DNA of 64,000 nt from Lepidurus packardi (taxonomy: Eukaryota > Arthropoda > Branchiopoda > Notostraca > Triopsidae): contig JAKZAN010000005.1 of the NCBI GenBank assembly GCA_023053545.1, positions 10,664,001 through 10,728,000 on the forward strand, written 5' to 3'. The notes below the pieces were generated by a model, which saw nothing but the letters and a program-made list of their open reading frames with translations, made no database searches and was not told the DNA's origin. The position numbers were made by a program, and so were the translations under genes. How positions within the stretch are numbered: the first letter of the stretch is position 1; each line of letters starts with the position of its first letter. Below, piece by piece: positions 12,096 to 33,273 of the stretch.

Positions 12096-14858
12096 CCAGG
12101 TACTGAAATTCTTGGAGCTAGTTTGGAAAATCCTCAAGACTTTTCGTATTGAGTAAACTTTCAGGGTAAAGTGGTTCCTGGTTCCTCAACAAGTTACTTT
12201 TATATGCATTGACTAGCTCTTAAAACCAAACTTAAAATGTACACAAGAACGATTTCATATTTTCAATTGCTGAAAAACAGGAATTGCTCAAAAAAAGATC
12301 ATAAAAGACACATTTTCTGCCCTGCGGGGTACATGTACGACACTTTCTTTGCTTCGGCTGTCGTTTTTAGTGGCTTGTAATAATAAGCTACAATCACTGA
12401 GCATGTGAAATATATAGAAAGGCTTTTGTATCAGTTTCAACGCCAAAAGGTGAACTAAAACTCGCTTTTAGAACCGTATTTCACTTTCTTTGAGTCTTTC
12501 TTCACCCTTAACGTCTAACGCATGGGCGACGATGCGCAGTTCGCGCAACAAAAGATCCATCCAGGTGTGAGCTGACTGTCCCTTTTATCAATAGTACAAT
12601 TTCGAAATCTCTTTCCAAGCATTTTGTCTCGAATCGCGCAGCATGCGTCCACCTTCTTCCACGGCTCATTAACAACTGAACTTTGCACGCATGCGTAGTC
12701 TGTTAAAAGGATCTAAATCATGCGCAGAGCAATACCATAAACTTGCCAAGGCCCTCTGCACCTGGCCAAAGCGAAAAATTTCTCTTTTTTTCTTCTTCAC
12801 TTGTCTTATCCAATCAAGAAAAAAAAAACGGAAAAAGGGGACCCCAAAGAAAGAAGAGTATACTTCTTTATACACAGGTTGCTTGGGCTGTACTAACGGG
12901 ACTCGGGTTTGAAGGAAATGAAGCTTCAGGTGGTATTCCATTCTATAGAACAGTTTGCGGTGCGGTTAGGATTAGCTCATCGAAGCTTAAAAGATCGTTA
13001 CTCACGATTTCATTTGACTTCCAAGTTCAAGGGGAAAAAGTCAACAAGCTCTCGAAGCACGCGGAGAAAGAAAAAGAGAACTAGCTCCTCAAGGCAAGGG
13101 GTAGATATGGGAGAAAAGAAGGAATGGAATAATAATTGCCCCATGATTAGGGATGCTGCATAAGAGAAAATGATATGTGGCCCATGCACTGCTTCGTTAA
13201 CATCGGCGATTTATTCATGAATGATGACTCATCTTGGGGTTAGACGTTGAATCGAAAACCCACCTGCCCTTCCGGGTTCCCTCCAGTTGTTTATGCGCAG
13301 TGAGTGTGTGCGCGATTCGGATTTCACCCAAAGTCCGGTTCGCAGCTTTCTTCTCAATGAAAATCGGAATTATTGTCAGTTGCAAACCGGTTTTTCCCTC
13401 CGAGTTTCAAGTCAATTGAAGTCAAAGAAAGGGCGAACTTTTATTTTATTTTTATTTTTACGGGAAGCAAGAATTTTTTTTTTTTGGCGTAAATCAGACT
13501 GGGCAAAAAAGATCGTGGGAAACTGATTTTTCCATAGGGCGTAATCGTGATTGATTGAGTGCGGATCGTTAAAAGCCGTTTGGCGCCAGCCAGGGTCGTA
13601 AAAAAAAGTTTTCAAAGGAAAACTTTGTCATCAACTTAAGAAAATTCCTTTATAGCAGAAAAAAGTGTCGCCCAAGAAAAAAAAGGAAAAAAAGAATCTG
13701 GGATGCCAATCGTCTCATGTTGCCTTGTTAAAAGCTTGTCTGGATCCGGGATAGTAGAAGAGAGGACCGGGGCCCTGTTGCTTTCTTTCTTTCAGAGAAT
13801 TTAGGTTTCCTCTCTTTAATTTGAATCGGAATCCCGTTGGAGGCACCAGAACGTTATGAAGAAGAGGAATTTGACCACCACAGTAGACCACCGAATGTAA
13901 GCGCTGGGGGGGAGTTTGACATTTATGTCTTCTTGCCGGTCGCCAGGCACTCGTCGTCGTACCCGTTCTACAATCTTAATCTCTTTTCTGTTCCCTCCTG
14001 GCAAGATTGAAACTCAACCACGCGAACTCGAGGAACGAAAAGGATCCGAGAGTTTCTTATGGGTGACCAAAGGGTGGCCTATAGTCGCACCTTGGAGATT
14101 GGACAAAAAAGTATGAAAAGAGAAGTCGCATACAAAAAATGAGATATGCAAACGACGAGCCAAACGAGTTTCCTGGTTGGATTGGGGATAAGAGGGAAAA
14201 GAAGTTCTAAAGCTCTCACTCTTGCACCTAAGAAACTTGTTAAATGGGTGTCGTCGGTAACAGTTCTCTCTCCTTCCTTTAAAAGAAGTTGACAGTGAAA
14301 GATCTTAGAGGGATGATTTTCTTTACAGAAGGAACCTTTCTTAAAGCTTGCAATGTTAGCTAATCTATGAAGGAAGGAAGGTAATGGTGGGCGAGTCGAA
14401 GAAATCCGACTCTTCCAGCGCGTCAGGTGACTAAGTTGAGTTTTGACTGCGGCGTGCGCGCCTTGCGGTTACGCAGGAAAACGCGGTTGGCTCGTTAAAG
14501 GTTTTCTATTGTGGACAGTAAAGACAAGGTTTAACGTAGAACAAGACGAGGAAATGCCGGTAATTCCTCGTTTTCTTTCAAGTCCGGTGACGTAGTTACT
14601 GTTAACTATTTGTATCTAAACACCGCAGTTAGACTAACACACAACAGTACGCATGGCTTAAAAGTAATAATACTATGTTGCTATGCAGACTAATTATGAC
14701 GTAAAGCTTGAAGTGGGTTCAAGCTACAGAATCCTCAATTTATTAGCCGAATGGTGAATGTCAGAAAACTTAGAAGATATATAATATACTAAATATTTCA
14801 GTATTGTCTTGGTAGTAAAATCTTGACCTTCTCTGAATCTTTGTTTTTGTGTTTATAG
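12096..14858. other. No recognisable gene; probable 5' region of the LZTS-like gene
   Basis: No supported exon was found. The first assigned LZTS exon starts at a splice acceptor (GTTTATAG at 14851-14858), so an upstream, possibly non-coding exon of that gene must lie in or before this stretch. Confidence 0.5.
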
Positions 14859-14873
14859 ATTGGTCCAACCGTA

Positions 14874-17568
14874 ATGGATGCGACAGTGCCACCCAAGATT
14901 ACACCCATAAGTGGAGTCCTTGGCAAGGTATTTCCAACCTTTTACTTTCTTTTTGTTCTCATTTCCTTGTTTACGTGAATTTGGACCTTCCTAGGGCAAG
15001 GTGGCCATTCGACCAATAGCTTGTCGACCAGTAGTATCTTCAGCTTCTTCCACTCCAATCCTCGGCGCCCGTCATTTTGGCACCGTCGACCACAGCGATG
15101 ATAGTGAAAAACCCACGTCCAGAAGTTCATGGGGTCAGTTTAGCAGCACGACGGATTTACGCACCCAACAACAACAACATCAACAACCTCCAAGTCTTCC
15201 CAGTAAGTTGGATTTCCGGCCCACGGCACAACGCAGTTCCTGGACCACTACCCCAGCCATAGAAGTCCCCGAGTCACCCCAACAACGGGGCAAAATGGCC
15301 TACCCTCCAGGCATCCCTCCAAATAACACTCTCACCCTAGCGCGAAAGTTTGGGGGTTCCTTGTGTAACGTGGCCACCTGGCAGCAAACGCAGCCCCAGC
15401 AGTTGCACTCTTTGATGTCTCACGCGGACAAACCTTCCTTCCAGTCATCCACAACATCACTAGTGTCTAATAAACCTCTAGAACCGCCGGCGTATCGTCC
15501 CGCCCCGCCTTTAAAACCTAAGCCGCCGCGCCAAATGGCGCAAAGTAACGATAATTTAAAGAACTATGCCTCAATCGCCAAATTGGGTGGCTCAGAGCTA
15601 CATTTGGACAGGTTTGCAAGAAGTTATGGTGCTGACGGTCCCATGTCTCTGAGTAGCGCCTCTGAAATGTGTTTTAATCGGTTAAATGCCAAATGCGCTA
15701 ACGGATTATCCAACTCCGAGGCTCAGCTACATTGCGCCGCCGAAAAGGAGAACGGGTTCCGACCCGCGGATCCCAAGTCTGGCCACTGCAGTACGTTACC
15801 GCGCGGCAGCAAAGGATACAGCAACGCCACCTATACCACGTTCAGCTTCCCTTGTGGACGGACGTGTGAGTCGGCAGCCCCTACCGACGATGAAGTTATC
15901 TACAGTGAACCGTTTGGCATCGACAAACCGTTGCTGTCACCCGCCAGTTTCTCGGAATTGGTGTTGGATACGCCATTGTCTATGGAGTCGGATTCTTGGG
16001 TAGATTTAAACGATTCAATGGTCTCGGGAAGAGATGCAGACACTCCTGTAGTGCATGATGGACGCATACGCAGTGCGCAAGGCCATACGGGCTCGTTTTT
16101 ATCCCTTAATGGCCCTAGTTCCCTAGATTTCGACCACCGATCGGAAGTGGTCACGCCGGTGGTTCACCAAGGCAGAATTCAGTTACCGTCAGCCTTAGAA
16201 AGTGCCAAATCGCGATTCAGGCCATTGTCTGAAAATCGTAGTGATGGATCTTTAGGCAGTGTGGGCGATTTCCCGGATAATTCCGATTCTAGGTCAGAAT
16301 TCGACCCCGAAGGGACGCCTTCACCTTCAGATTCAGGCGTGGCTGAACTGGAAGCTTTAATAAGGGAGAAAGACTCGGAAATTTCATTCTTGCGCGAAAC
16401 TATGGAGCAAAATGAAGCGGTCATATTTAAGGTAAAGCTTGTTTACTCCGTTATATTTTCAAAAGTTTTTGTTAAGTAGTTTAGACATTAATGTGAAAGA
16501 TTTTGTAGAGTTTGTCTTATGCGTACTTTAAAAACTATTTGCAATTTTTTTACAGGTTTATGAAGAGAAGGAAAAGTCCTGGGAGCGCGAACTTCGGAAA
16601 CTAAGGCTACTTTACGAAAACCGTTTGAAGGGTACGCAAAATCGTGTACTGCGTGCAGAACACAACTTCAGCTTACATGCCCAACAGGTTTGTCTATTCA
16701 ACCTAATTTTGATGGAGTTCAATACTTTTGTGTTTCCTATTGTAGTGGCAAAATGAACGGCGTAGAATGACTCAAGAAACCGAGGACATCAAGCGGGAAC
16801 TTACCGAATTAAAATCGCATTTGGAAGAAACTTCGTGGAGTTTGTGTGAAAAATCGGGTGAAGTTTCGTTACTCAAGACCCAACTCAGGGACTCACAAGT
16901 AAGCAAAAGAGCTACTTAAATTGCCAAGCATACTTCAATTATTGTTGGCGAACTATAATCTGTATGCATTTCGAGTTTAATTATTCTTAGCGTGTCTAAA
17001 TATTCCATATTTTAAGTTTTCCTTCTTTCTGAAAATGCTTATCAACTTGTGTTATTTCTTTTAGCTTTATAATGGAAGTAATATTTGTGATTTATTTTCT
17101 GTCTAGAATGAACAAAGTGCAAGGAACCAAGAAATCGTGCGTTTAAAGTCCCAAATCCGCGAGCTGCAAGAATCACTGCAACACAGTCAATCCGAATGCC
17201 AATCCCTACAACAACTGGTCACAAACAACAACAACAATAACAACAATGGCACTAACAGTCAAGAGGAAGTAAGCTTTCTGAAGCGCCAATTAGCTGAGCA
17301 AAGTCACAAGTTCGAAACCGAGAAACAGATTTGGTTGGAAGAGAAGATGACAGTCTTAAAATACCAGAAACACTTACAACAAAGCTATATCAAGTTACAT
17401 CACCGTAACCTAACCCTCGAACATGAACTTGGTCAATTAGGAATCACGGGATTACCTTTGTTGTCCTCTTCGTCTTCTTGCAGCGATCCTGTGGCAAGAG
17501 ACGTCGATTTAAACTCATCTTGTATGTCAGACCGATCTGGGCGTTCTACAACCGAGTCTCAATGTTAA
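14874..17568 (+). CDS. LZTS: LZTS-family coiled-coil protein (leucine zipper putative tumor suppressor)
   Basis: Five exons: 14874-14927, 14995-16431, 16556-16687, 16746-16898 and 17107-17568, giving 745 residues. The N-terminus has VPPKITPISGVLGK then KVAIRPIACRPV, a short motif kept in LZTS1-3. A long, poorly conserved Ser/Pro/Gln-rich region follows. The C-terminal half is the Fez1-type coiled coil, with SGVAELEALIREKDSEISFL, EETSWSLCEKSGEVSLLK and WLEEKMTVLKYQKHLQQSY. In other animals the family is a cytoskeletal and postsynaptic scaffold; this role is inferred here. An Asn run (AAC repeats, about 17222-17249) and a Gln-rich run (about 15160-15190) interrupt it. The exon holding the first Met begins at 14859 after a splice acceptor and is open upstream in frame (IGPTV before Met), so the true start could lie in an earlier exon. 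Family call is secure. Confidence 0.88.
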
Positions 17569-17907
17569 AAATTGGTCTCCTTTCCGCCCACGAAAAAAAT
17601 CAACAATTGTTACGGCTTTGAAAAAAAAGAACTTATGTTACCTCAGATATTTTTAGTTCAATATTATATATGTACAGCTTTTTCATCGTCTTGGTTAATT
17701 TATTTTGCCTTTTATTGGTCCTACGTGTATTCAAGAATGTACATTTCCACTCTAAAACATATTTCTTTTAGTGCAAAGTGTGGACATATGCTGAAATTTT
17801 ACAAAAGTCTCAACCCAGAAAATTATCTTTGTTTTACGCAAGCAATATTGACGAAAGTTGACAGAAAATTCAAGAAAGTTCGACACATCTTATAAACACA
17901 GAAACTT

Positions 17908-17913
17908 TTTATT
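17908..17913 (-). terminator. Polyadenylation signal of the farnesyltransferase alpha gene
   Basis: Canonical AATAAA on the minus strand, 22 nt after the TAA stop of the upstream gene. The LZTS-like gene ends converging on it from the other strand. Confidence 0.6.
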
Positions 17914-17934
17914 GACTCGGCATAGTACATGAAA

Positions 17935-19258
17935 TTAGGAATATTTCGAGGTTAAAGTTTGGGAAATGTAAGTCCAATAAGGAGCCCTAATGATGTCCTT
18001 GTTTTGGGCCAAATCTTGGCACTTTCCAACGGCTTGGGTCAACAATTCCTCGTTTTTGGCTCGTTGCAAAAGTTCTTCTATGGCGTCGACCTCGAAGGCT
18101 AGCAAAAAATGTGGCACTTTGCCTAAGGAACGTAAATTTTGGCAAATGGACATCGCTTCAGGGTGATTGAGACCTTCTTCAGCTTCTAGCAAGATCCTAT
18201 CGAGAAAAATTCATTACTTTTCTAAGGTAAAGGTTATATGGCACGCGATTTTGCAACAAGATTAGCTCCAGCTCCTTGGGGAGTTGGGTCGTTTACCCTC
18301 GTAAGTAGTTCCAAGCGCTTTCATTCTGAGAGACGAGGGACAAGGCCCGACTGACGAATTGGATTTCCTGCAGGATAACATCGCTGGTAAACCCTGTGGT
18401 GTGATTGATGACAAAGTAACGTTGGTTCCATGCCGAATTGTTGCGAATGTCCTCATGAAGCAGACGTTCGACATAATTTAACTCATTTTCAAACAAGCTA
18501 ATGGGAACCGAAGACAATTGACGTTTTATTCTTCGAAATAATGCATGAAGGTAATGTACCTGAAATGGCTTAAAACCCATTGGCGATGTTGCCAGGCATG
18601 GTAGTTCTTGGCGTCTTGAGCCAGAATTATTTCAGTGAAGCGTAATTCGCCTGTAGGAACATTGAGCCACTCAATTATCATCTTGCGATGATGCCTACAT
18701 GTTGAGGACAGCTTTTAAGTAATTTCTATACGTGATTTTCGGGAGAAATGTACCAAACTTGGTAGTTTTTGGGATGTTCTTCCATTACATGACGCAAGTA
18801 TTTCAGTTCCGTGTTCAGGTCCACGTTTAGGTGCCGTAAAAGGATCCGTCTGGTAAGAAGAAGTTTAGGAGATTTGTCTCGGAAACCTTGGGAAGGTTAC
18901 CTGTACTGCCAGACGGTGTAATTAGCCGGATTTAACTCGGCAGCATCTTTGGTGAGATCCAAAGCTCTTTGAGATTTTTCATTGGCTAACAGGACAGCAC
19001 GGAAGTAGCCAAACACGTCCTTGACTACAGAATGGACCGAGCGTTACATAAACTAAAAGGTTAAGTACACATAGGTTAGTAGTTACATTTTTCCGAGTAA
19101 GCGATGGCCACGATTGGGAAGTCGCCTTCGTCGAAACTAAGCGGTTGAACGTCGTGCCATTCTTTACGGTGTTTATAGAATACAAACTCTTCCATATCTT
19201 CACTATCGGATGAAGAAGTAGTTGAGGGATCTTCTTTAGGAATTTTATTAGGATCCAT
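17935..19258 (-). CDS. FNTA: Protein farnesyltransferase/geranylgeranyltransferase type-1 alpha subunit
   Basis: Six exons on the minus strand: 19258-19087, 19024-18901, 18849-18754, 18694-18560, 18497-18297 and 18196-17935, giving 329 residues. The sequence carries the PPTA helical-hairpin repeats, each with an N-x-x-x-W core: [40 protein letters not shown] and [10 protein letters not shown]. The N-terminus has a short acidic, Ser-rich stretch, then [12 protein letters not shown] and [20 protein letters not shown]. The protein pairs with a beta subunit to attach farnesyl or geranylgeranyl groups to CaaX cysteines in the cytosol; the catalytic zinc is in the beta subunit. All intron phases fit and the length is typical, with the C-terminus slightly shorter than in vertebrates. 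It is convergent with the LZTS-like gene and divergent from copine, with 302 bp between the start codons. Confidence 0.95.
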
Positions 19259-19560
19259 GTTTATTTTCCTTTGCTTTGCTTTCTTTTAACTGTGTATCTG
19301 TGTACCTTCAGGTCTAATAAATGGAATACATTTCTTCTAGATTCGCGCAAGTTCTGACATCTAGTGGCAGTTTCTGGATTTAGTTCACTAATAAATGAGT
19401 TCCAAAAAGCAACGTAAAATAAACGGCGAACGACCTGTAGGAACCATTTTGCTGAAGGTTGCGGTAGGTGGGCGTGTGTTGGCGCAATCTAAATTGTCTA
19501 TTAAAACGCAAAGATGACAAGTGATATTTTCCTATTGATTATCGTCTAAAGTCTACAATC
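19259..19560. promoter_or_regulatory. Divergent promoter region between FNTA and copine
   Basis: The two start codons face away from each other across 302 bp, so both 5' UTRs and both promoters must fit here, unless copine uses its internal second first exon. I see no clear TATA box. The assignment rests on layout alone. Confidence 0.5.
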
Positions 19561-22008
<2,448 letters not shown>

Positions 22009-22403
22009 TTAAATTCCGACATCTTACACTTTTTGCCAAAACTCTTTCCATGTTTTCGTACCTTTTCCTGCATGACATCTCAGTTCGAGGTTAAGTACTG
22101 CTTTTTGTGCTCCAGAGTGGTGTTTGTACATTCTATGAGCATGTTGAGTGCGTTTTCTTACCTGTTTTTAAAAGACTTTTTTCTGACTGTATTAATCCAT
22201 ATTAGGAATAAGATTCTAAGAGTTTAAAATGAAAAAGAACGTTCGTTTTTGTATTTGAATAGCTTGCGCGTTAGCTGACGTAATCGGACGAACGTCCGAT
22301 TCGATTAATTCTAGAACATTCAGTTTCTGTTTATATTCTGGAACGGAGCGTGTTGATTGTTATGGTTTTTTAATTGAAGGAAAGTAAATGAATAAAAGGA
22401 ACT
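22009..22403 (+). promoter_or_regulatory. Short intergenic region and promoter of the IRE1-like gene
   Basis: Only 395 bp separate the copine stop codon from the start codon of the IRE1-like gene. It contains an AACGTTCGTTTTTGTATTTG block at about 22239, a TGACGTAA word at 22276-22283, a 20-bp palindrome at 22282-22301 and a perfect heat-shock element at 22309-22321. No lumenal-domain exon of IRE1 type is present in it. Confidence 0.6.
22309..22321 (+). promoter_or_regulatory. Perfect three-unit heat-shock element
   Basis: TTCTAGAACATTC fits the HSF trimer consensus TTCnnGAAnnTTC at all nine fixed positions. It lies 83 bp before the start codon of the IRE1-like gene, a position compatible with a proximal promoter. 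A single match in 395 bp could arise by chance, but the surrounding palindrome and TGACGTAA word make regulation plausible. Confidence 0.5.
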
Positions 22404-22456
22404 ATGGCAGAAGCGAGTTTTCAAGTACCAGACAATCCGGTAAGAAGAGTTCGTAG
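22388..22456 (+). other. Upstream reading frame overlapping the IRE1-like start codon
   Basis: An ATG at 22388 opens a 22-codon frame that ends with TAG at 22454-22456. It overlaps the start of the IRE1-like protein (22404) in another frame. If the mRNA starts upstream of 22388, this frame would lower translation of the main protein. The transcription start is not visible in the sequence. Confidence 0.4.
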
Positions 22457-24495
22457 AAGAAGCAAACCGAATAGCGAATTTAAGAAAGCAGAGGATATCG
22501 AAGAAATTGGCAAGATTCGCTTCAATCGGAATGATAAACTGGGTGACGGAGTTTTCAGGTTCGGTATCCTTGTCAATGTATTTTTAGTTTATTTATTAAC
22601 GCGATTTTACTTTATTTTAAAACTGTTCAGAGGAATTTTTGAAGAGCGTGAAGTTGCCGTGAAGCGTATACTTATCGAAAACTGTGACCTTTGCCAGCGC
22701 GAACTCGATTTGTTACGGAAATCTGGCGAAGACAAGGCCCACGAAAACGTAGCGCGCTTCTTCTGTTCAGAACAAAACAAGGATTTCTATTTTTTGGCGT
22801 TGGAATTGGGCCAGTGCACAGTGGAGGATTGGTTGCAGACGCCCAAGAAGTTTCTTGGCCTCACAGCTATAGATTCTATTAACTTGCTGAGAGAAATCTC
22901 CGAAGGCGTGCATCATTTACATAACTTACAAATTGGTAATTTTTTCTTTTTTTTCTGAGATCAAATGCGGTTTCCGATAATGCTTGGAACTACAGTTCAC
23001 AGGGATATTAAGCCAACAAATATACTGTTGTCGTATCCTGACAACAAAGGCCATGTTCGGGCTATGGTTACGGATTTTGGTTTATCCAAGAAAATAAAAG
23101 ATTGCAACAATTTTTCGATGTCTGGCGTAAAAGGATCAAAAGGATGGATGGCTCCGGAAGTCCACAATCTGCTAAGAAAAGCGAATAGAAAGATCAATTT
23201 TGTAGGTGGTAAGATCGGTTAAGATATGAAATTTGACGAATTTTCTTTGTTCCTTAGACCTTAGCTGTGGATATATTTTCCTTGGGTTGCGTTTTTTATT
23301 ACGTGCTAAAGCCAAAATGTCATCCATTCGGAGCTGATATTTGGCGTGATGGCAACATAGTCCGCAACGGATATAAGTATAATTACAAACTTAGAGCATA
23401 TATCTAAGGTTGCAATAGAATCCACTACGTTAAGCATAGTTTCTTATATTTATGTATTACTTTCATTTTTATAATAGCGTCAAGGATTTGCCGGATGACC
23501 AACACTTTACAGCCAATGATCTAGTGCGTAGGATGTTAGCCACAAGTCCGGGAGACAGGCCTACTATTTCTGCCGTTTTGAACCACCCTATGTTTTGGAC
23601 CAGTGAACAAATTTTTTCATTTTTTCAGGTAATTTTACTTCCACTTCAATGTGATAGTTGACAGAAATCTGAACAATAAGGATATTATAATTTTTAAGCC
23701 TAACTGGAACGAGTTCTATGCTCACGGACTTGATGAACGGAAACCTTACTTTTGATACGCGATTATGTTTCTTTTTTTTAACTAGATTGTCATGTAATAT
23801 TTAATAATAATAATAATAATGTAGTACTTTTTGAGTTATCACTGAAATCAACTATAGGAAAATAATCTAGTTTTGTGAATTAGGACGCAAGCGACCGTCT
23901 TGAACATGAAAACGGGAAAGAAGCGAGCAGCGCATTAGTTCGCCGTTTAGAACAAGAATCCGCGGCAGTTTTTGGTATTCTGTGGAGTGACAAGATAGGT
24001 TCTACGCTGCTTCAAACCTTGCTGAAGCGCCGCAGTTATAACGCATATTGCGTTAAGGATTTGCTGCGATTAATACGGAATGTGGTAAGAGCGTAATGAA
24101 CTATTGCACCAAAACCTTACATTCACTTTCTTCGTTAGAAAAACCATTACCAGGTTTTGCCTAAGAATGAACAGGAAACATTGGGACCTAACTCGGAAAG
24201 TTACCGTGATTATTTTACAGTGAGGTTTCCAAAACTATTGCTGCAAACATGGCATGTAATGCGTCAGGTCAAAACCGAATCTATCTTCCTGAAGTACTAC
24301 ATCGACGACCAAATCGCCGTAGAAGAAGAACAGAATAGTGGAGACAACCCTGTTATGAGCAAGCTGGTTGCGGCTAAAAAGCCTATTTACAATCCGAAAC
24401 AAAAAAGCCTTTCGAAGCAAAGGAAGGCAAATAGTCTTAAGTCGCCAGCGACTAAAAGGCAAATCCAAATCCTACTGCCTACCAAGGCAGTCTAA
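22404..24495 (+). CDS. IRE1-like soluble kinase-endoribonuclease, no sensor domain
   Basis: Seven exons: 22404-22558, 22631-22935, 22996-23201, 23258-23376, 23478-23628, 23884-24084 and 24139-24495, giving 497 residues. The protein is an IRE1 kinase domain followed by an IRE1-type (KEN) RNase domain, preceded by only about 30 basic residues. There is no signal peptide or membrane segment. Kinase landmarks are VAVKR (beta-3 Lys), the alpha-C Glu in [23 protein letters not shown] and GWMAPEV. The glycine loop is short: LGDGVFRG instead of LGKGCEGTFVYRG in the neighbouring IRE1. The RNase domain has [18 protein letters not shown], then KNHYQVLP and [12 protein letters not shown]; positions equivalent to human Tyr892, Arg905, Asn906 and His910 are kept, while Lys907 appears as Val. 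A basic Lys/Ser-rich tail of about 65 residues ends it. All shared introns match IRE1 in place and phase. Substrate, regulator and activity are unknown; a cytosolic location is inferred. Confidence 0.88.
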
Positions 24496-24896
24496 ATCAT
24501 ATTCATTTCCATAATTAAGACCTTTTTTAAAAATGTATAGAGCAAAATTTTAAAAGTTGAGCTCTCTAAACAAGTTATGTTTTGAAGTATTTTTTAACTA
24601 TATTCTAGTTGTGTGTAGTTAGTGTTATCCCGGTGATCAAGTTTGTGCAATTCCAATAAATGTGATTGTTGGCAACTTTGCGTTAATTTTAACAAATTGG
24701 CAATGTCGTCTACGTATTACTTTTACGTAGCCAAGACTTTCAACAAATCAAAACAACTGCTTTAAGAAGACTAACAACAAACAAGTGATAACATGGAATT
24801 TTGCGATGAAAAGCGTTGGGATTGTCGCGTTTTACAGTTTTAATAAAGTACGTTTATGGTCATACATAGCGTTAATCCTGCTAGAATTCCATAATA

Positions 24897-29203
<4,307 letters not shown>

Positions 29204-29577
29204 TATTTGTTGAGTTTTTGTCACATTGTCGTCCACCACAGAACCAAGCTTTTGTATTGCAAGGTGAAATGCACTTTTATGGTATAGAGAGGGGACTTTT
29301 TATATAGAGTGTGTACACATTTATAGAACTTCAGTCGAGCCTTATTAAATATTCAGCTTATTTTCATTTAGGATTATAAAATTATCCTCCCACGAACATC
29401 TAGGTCATAAGGCTTCCCACTTTTACGAATTGTTCTCATTTTTATTTAAGCTTTGTTAATTTTCCACTTAAAAGTACTCAGGCTTCTTACTCAACATAGG
29501 AGAATGGGAGGTCGCAAGATACTATTAGGGTATTTTTACTATTAAGATATGTGTGACAGTTAGCATATTTTGATTGA

Positions 29578-29583
29578 AATAAA
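29578..29583 (+). terminator. Probable polyadenylation signal of IRE1
   Basis: AATAAA on the plus strand, about 375 bp after the IRE1 stop codon and 261 bp before the next start codon. Confidence 0.4.
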
Positions 29584-29843
29584 ATAAGACTTGCGTATAG
29601 AAAAGGACCGCCGAATCATTTTGAAATTGATATCGCGCCCCTAGCACCTGCGTAATCGATATGTTAAGAAATGACGTTACAGCTTACACAAGGACAAGTG
29701 TCAATAAGGAGGAAGTGATTCATTTAGTGATTTGTGCTAGGTTTCCTTGATGAAAGATCCTTATTTTACCCCAGTATAGATTATTTATTCTGTAATACCC
29801 TAACACGTGACTTTTGTTAACAAAACTGCAGATTTAGTGTAGA

Positions 29844-33273
<3,430 letters not shown>

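Noticed and set aside
15900-16424. Minus-strand open frames opposite the large LZTS exon
   Set aside because: Antisense shadows of a long open exon, with no splice partners or family similarity.
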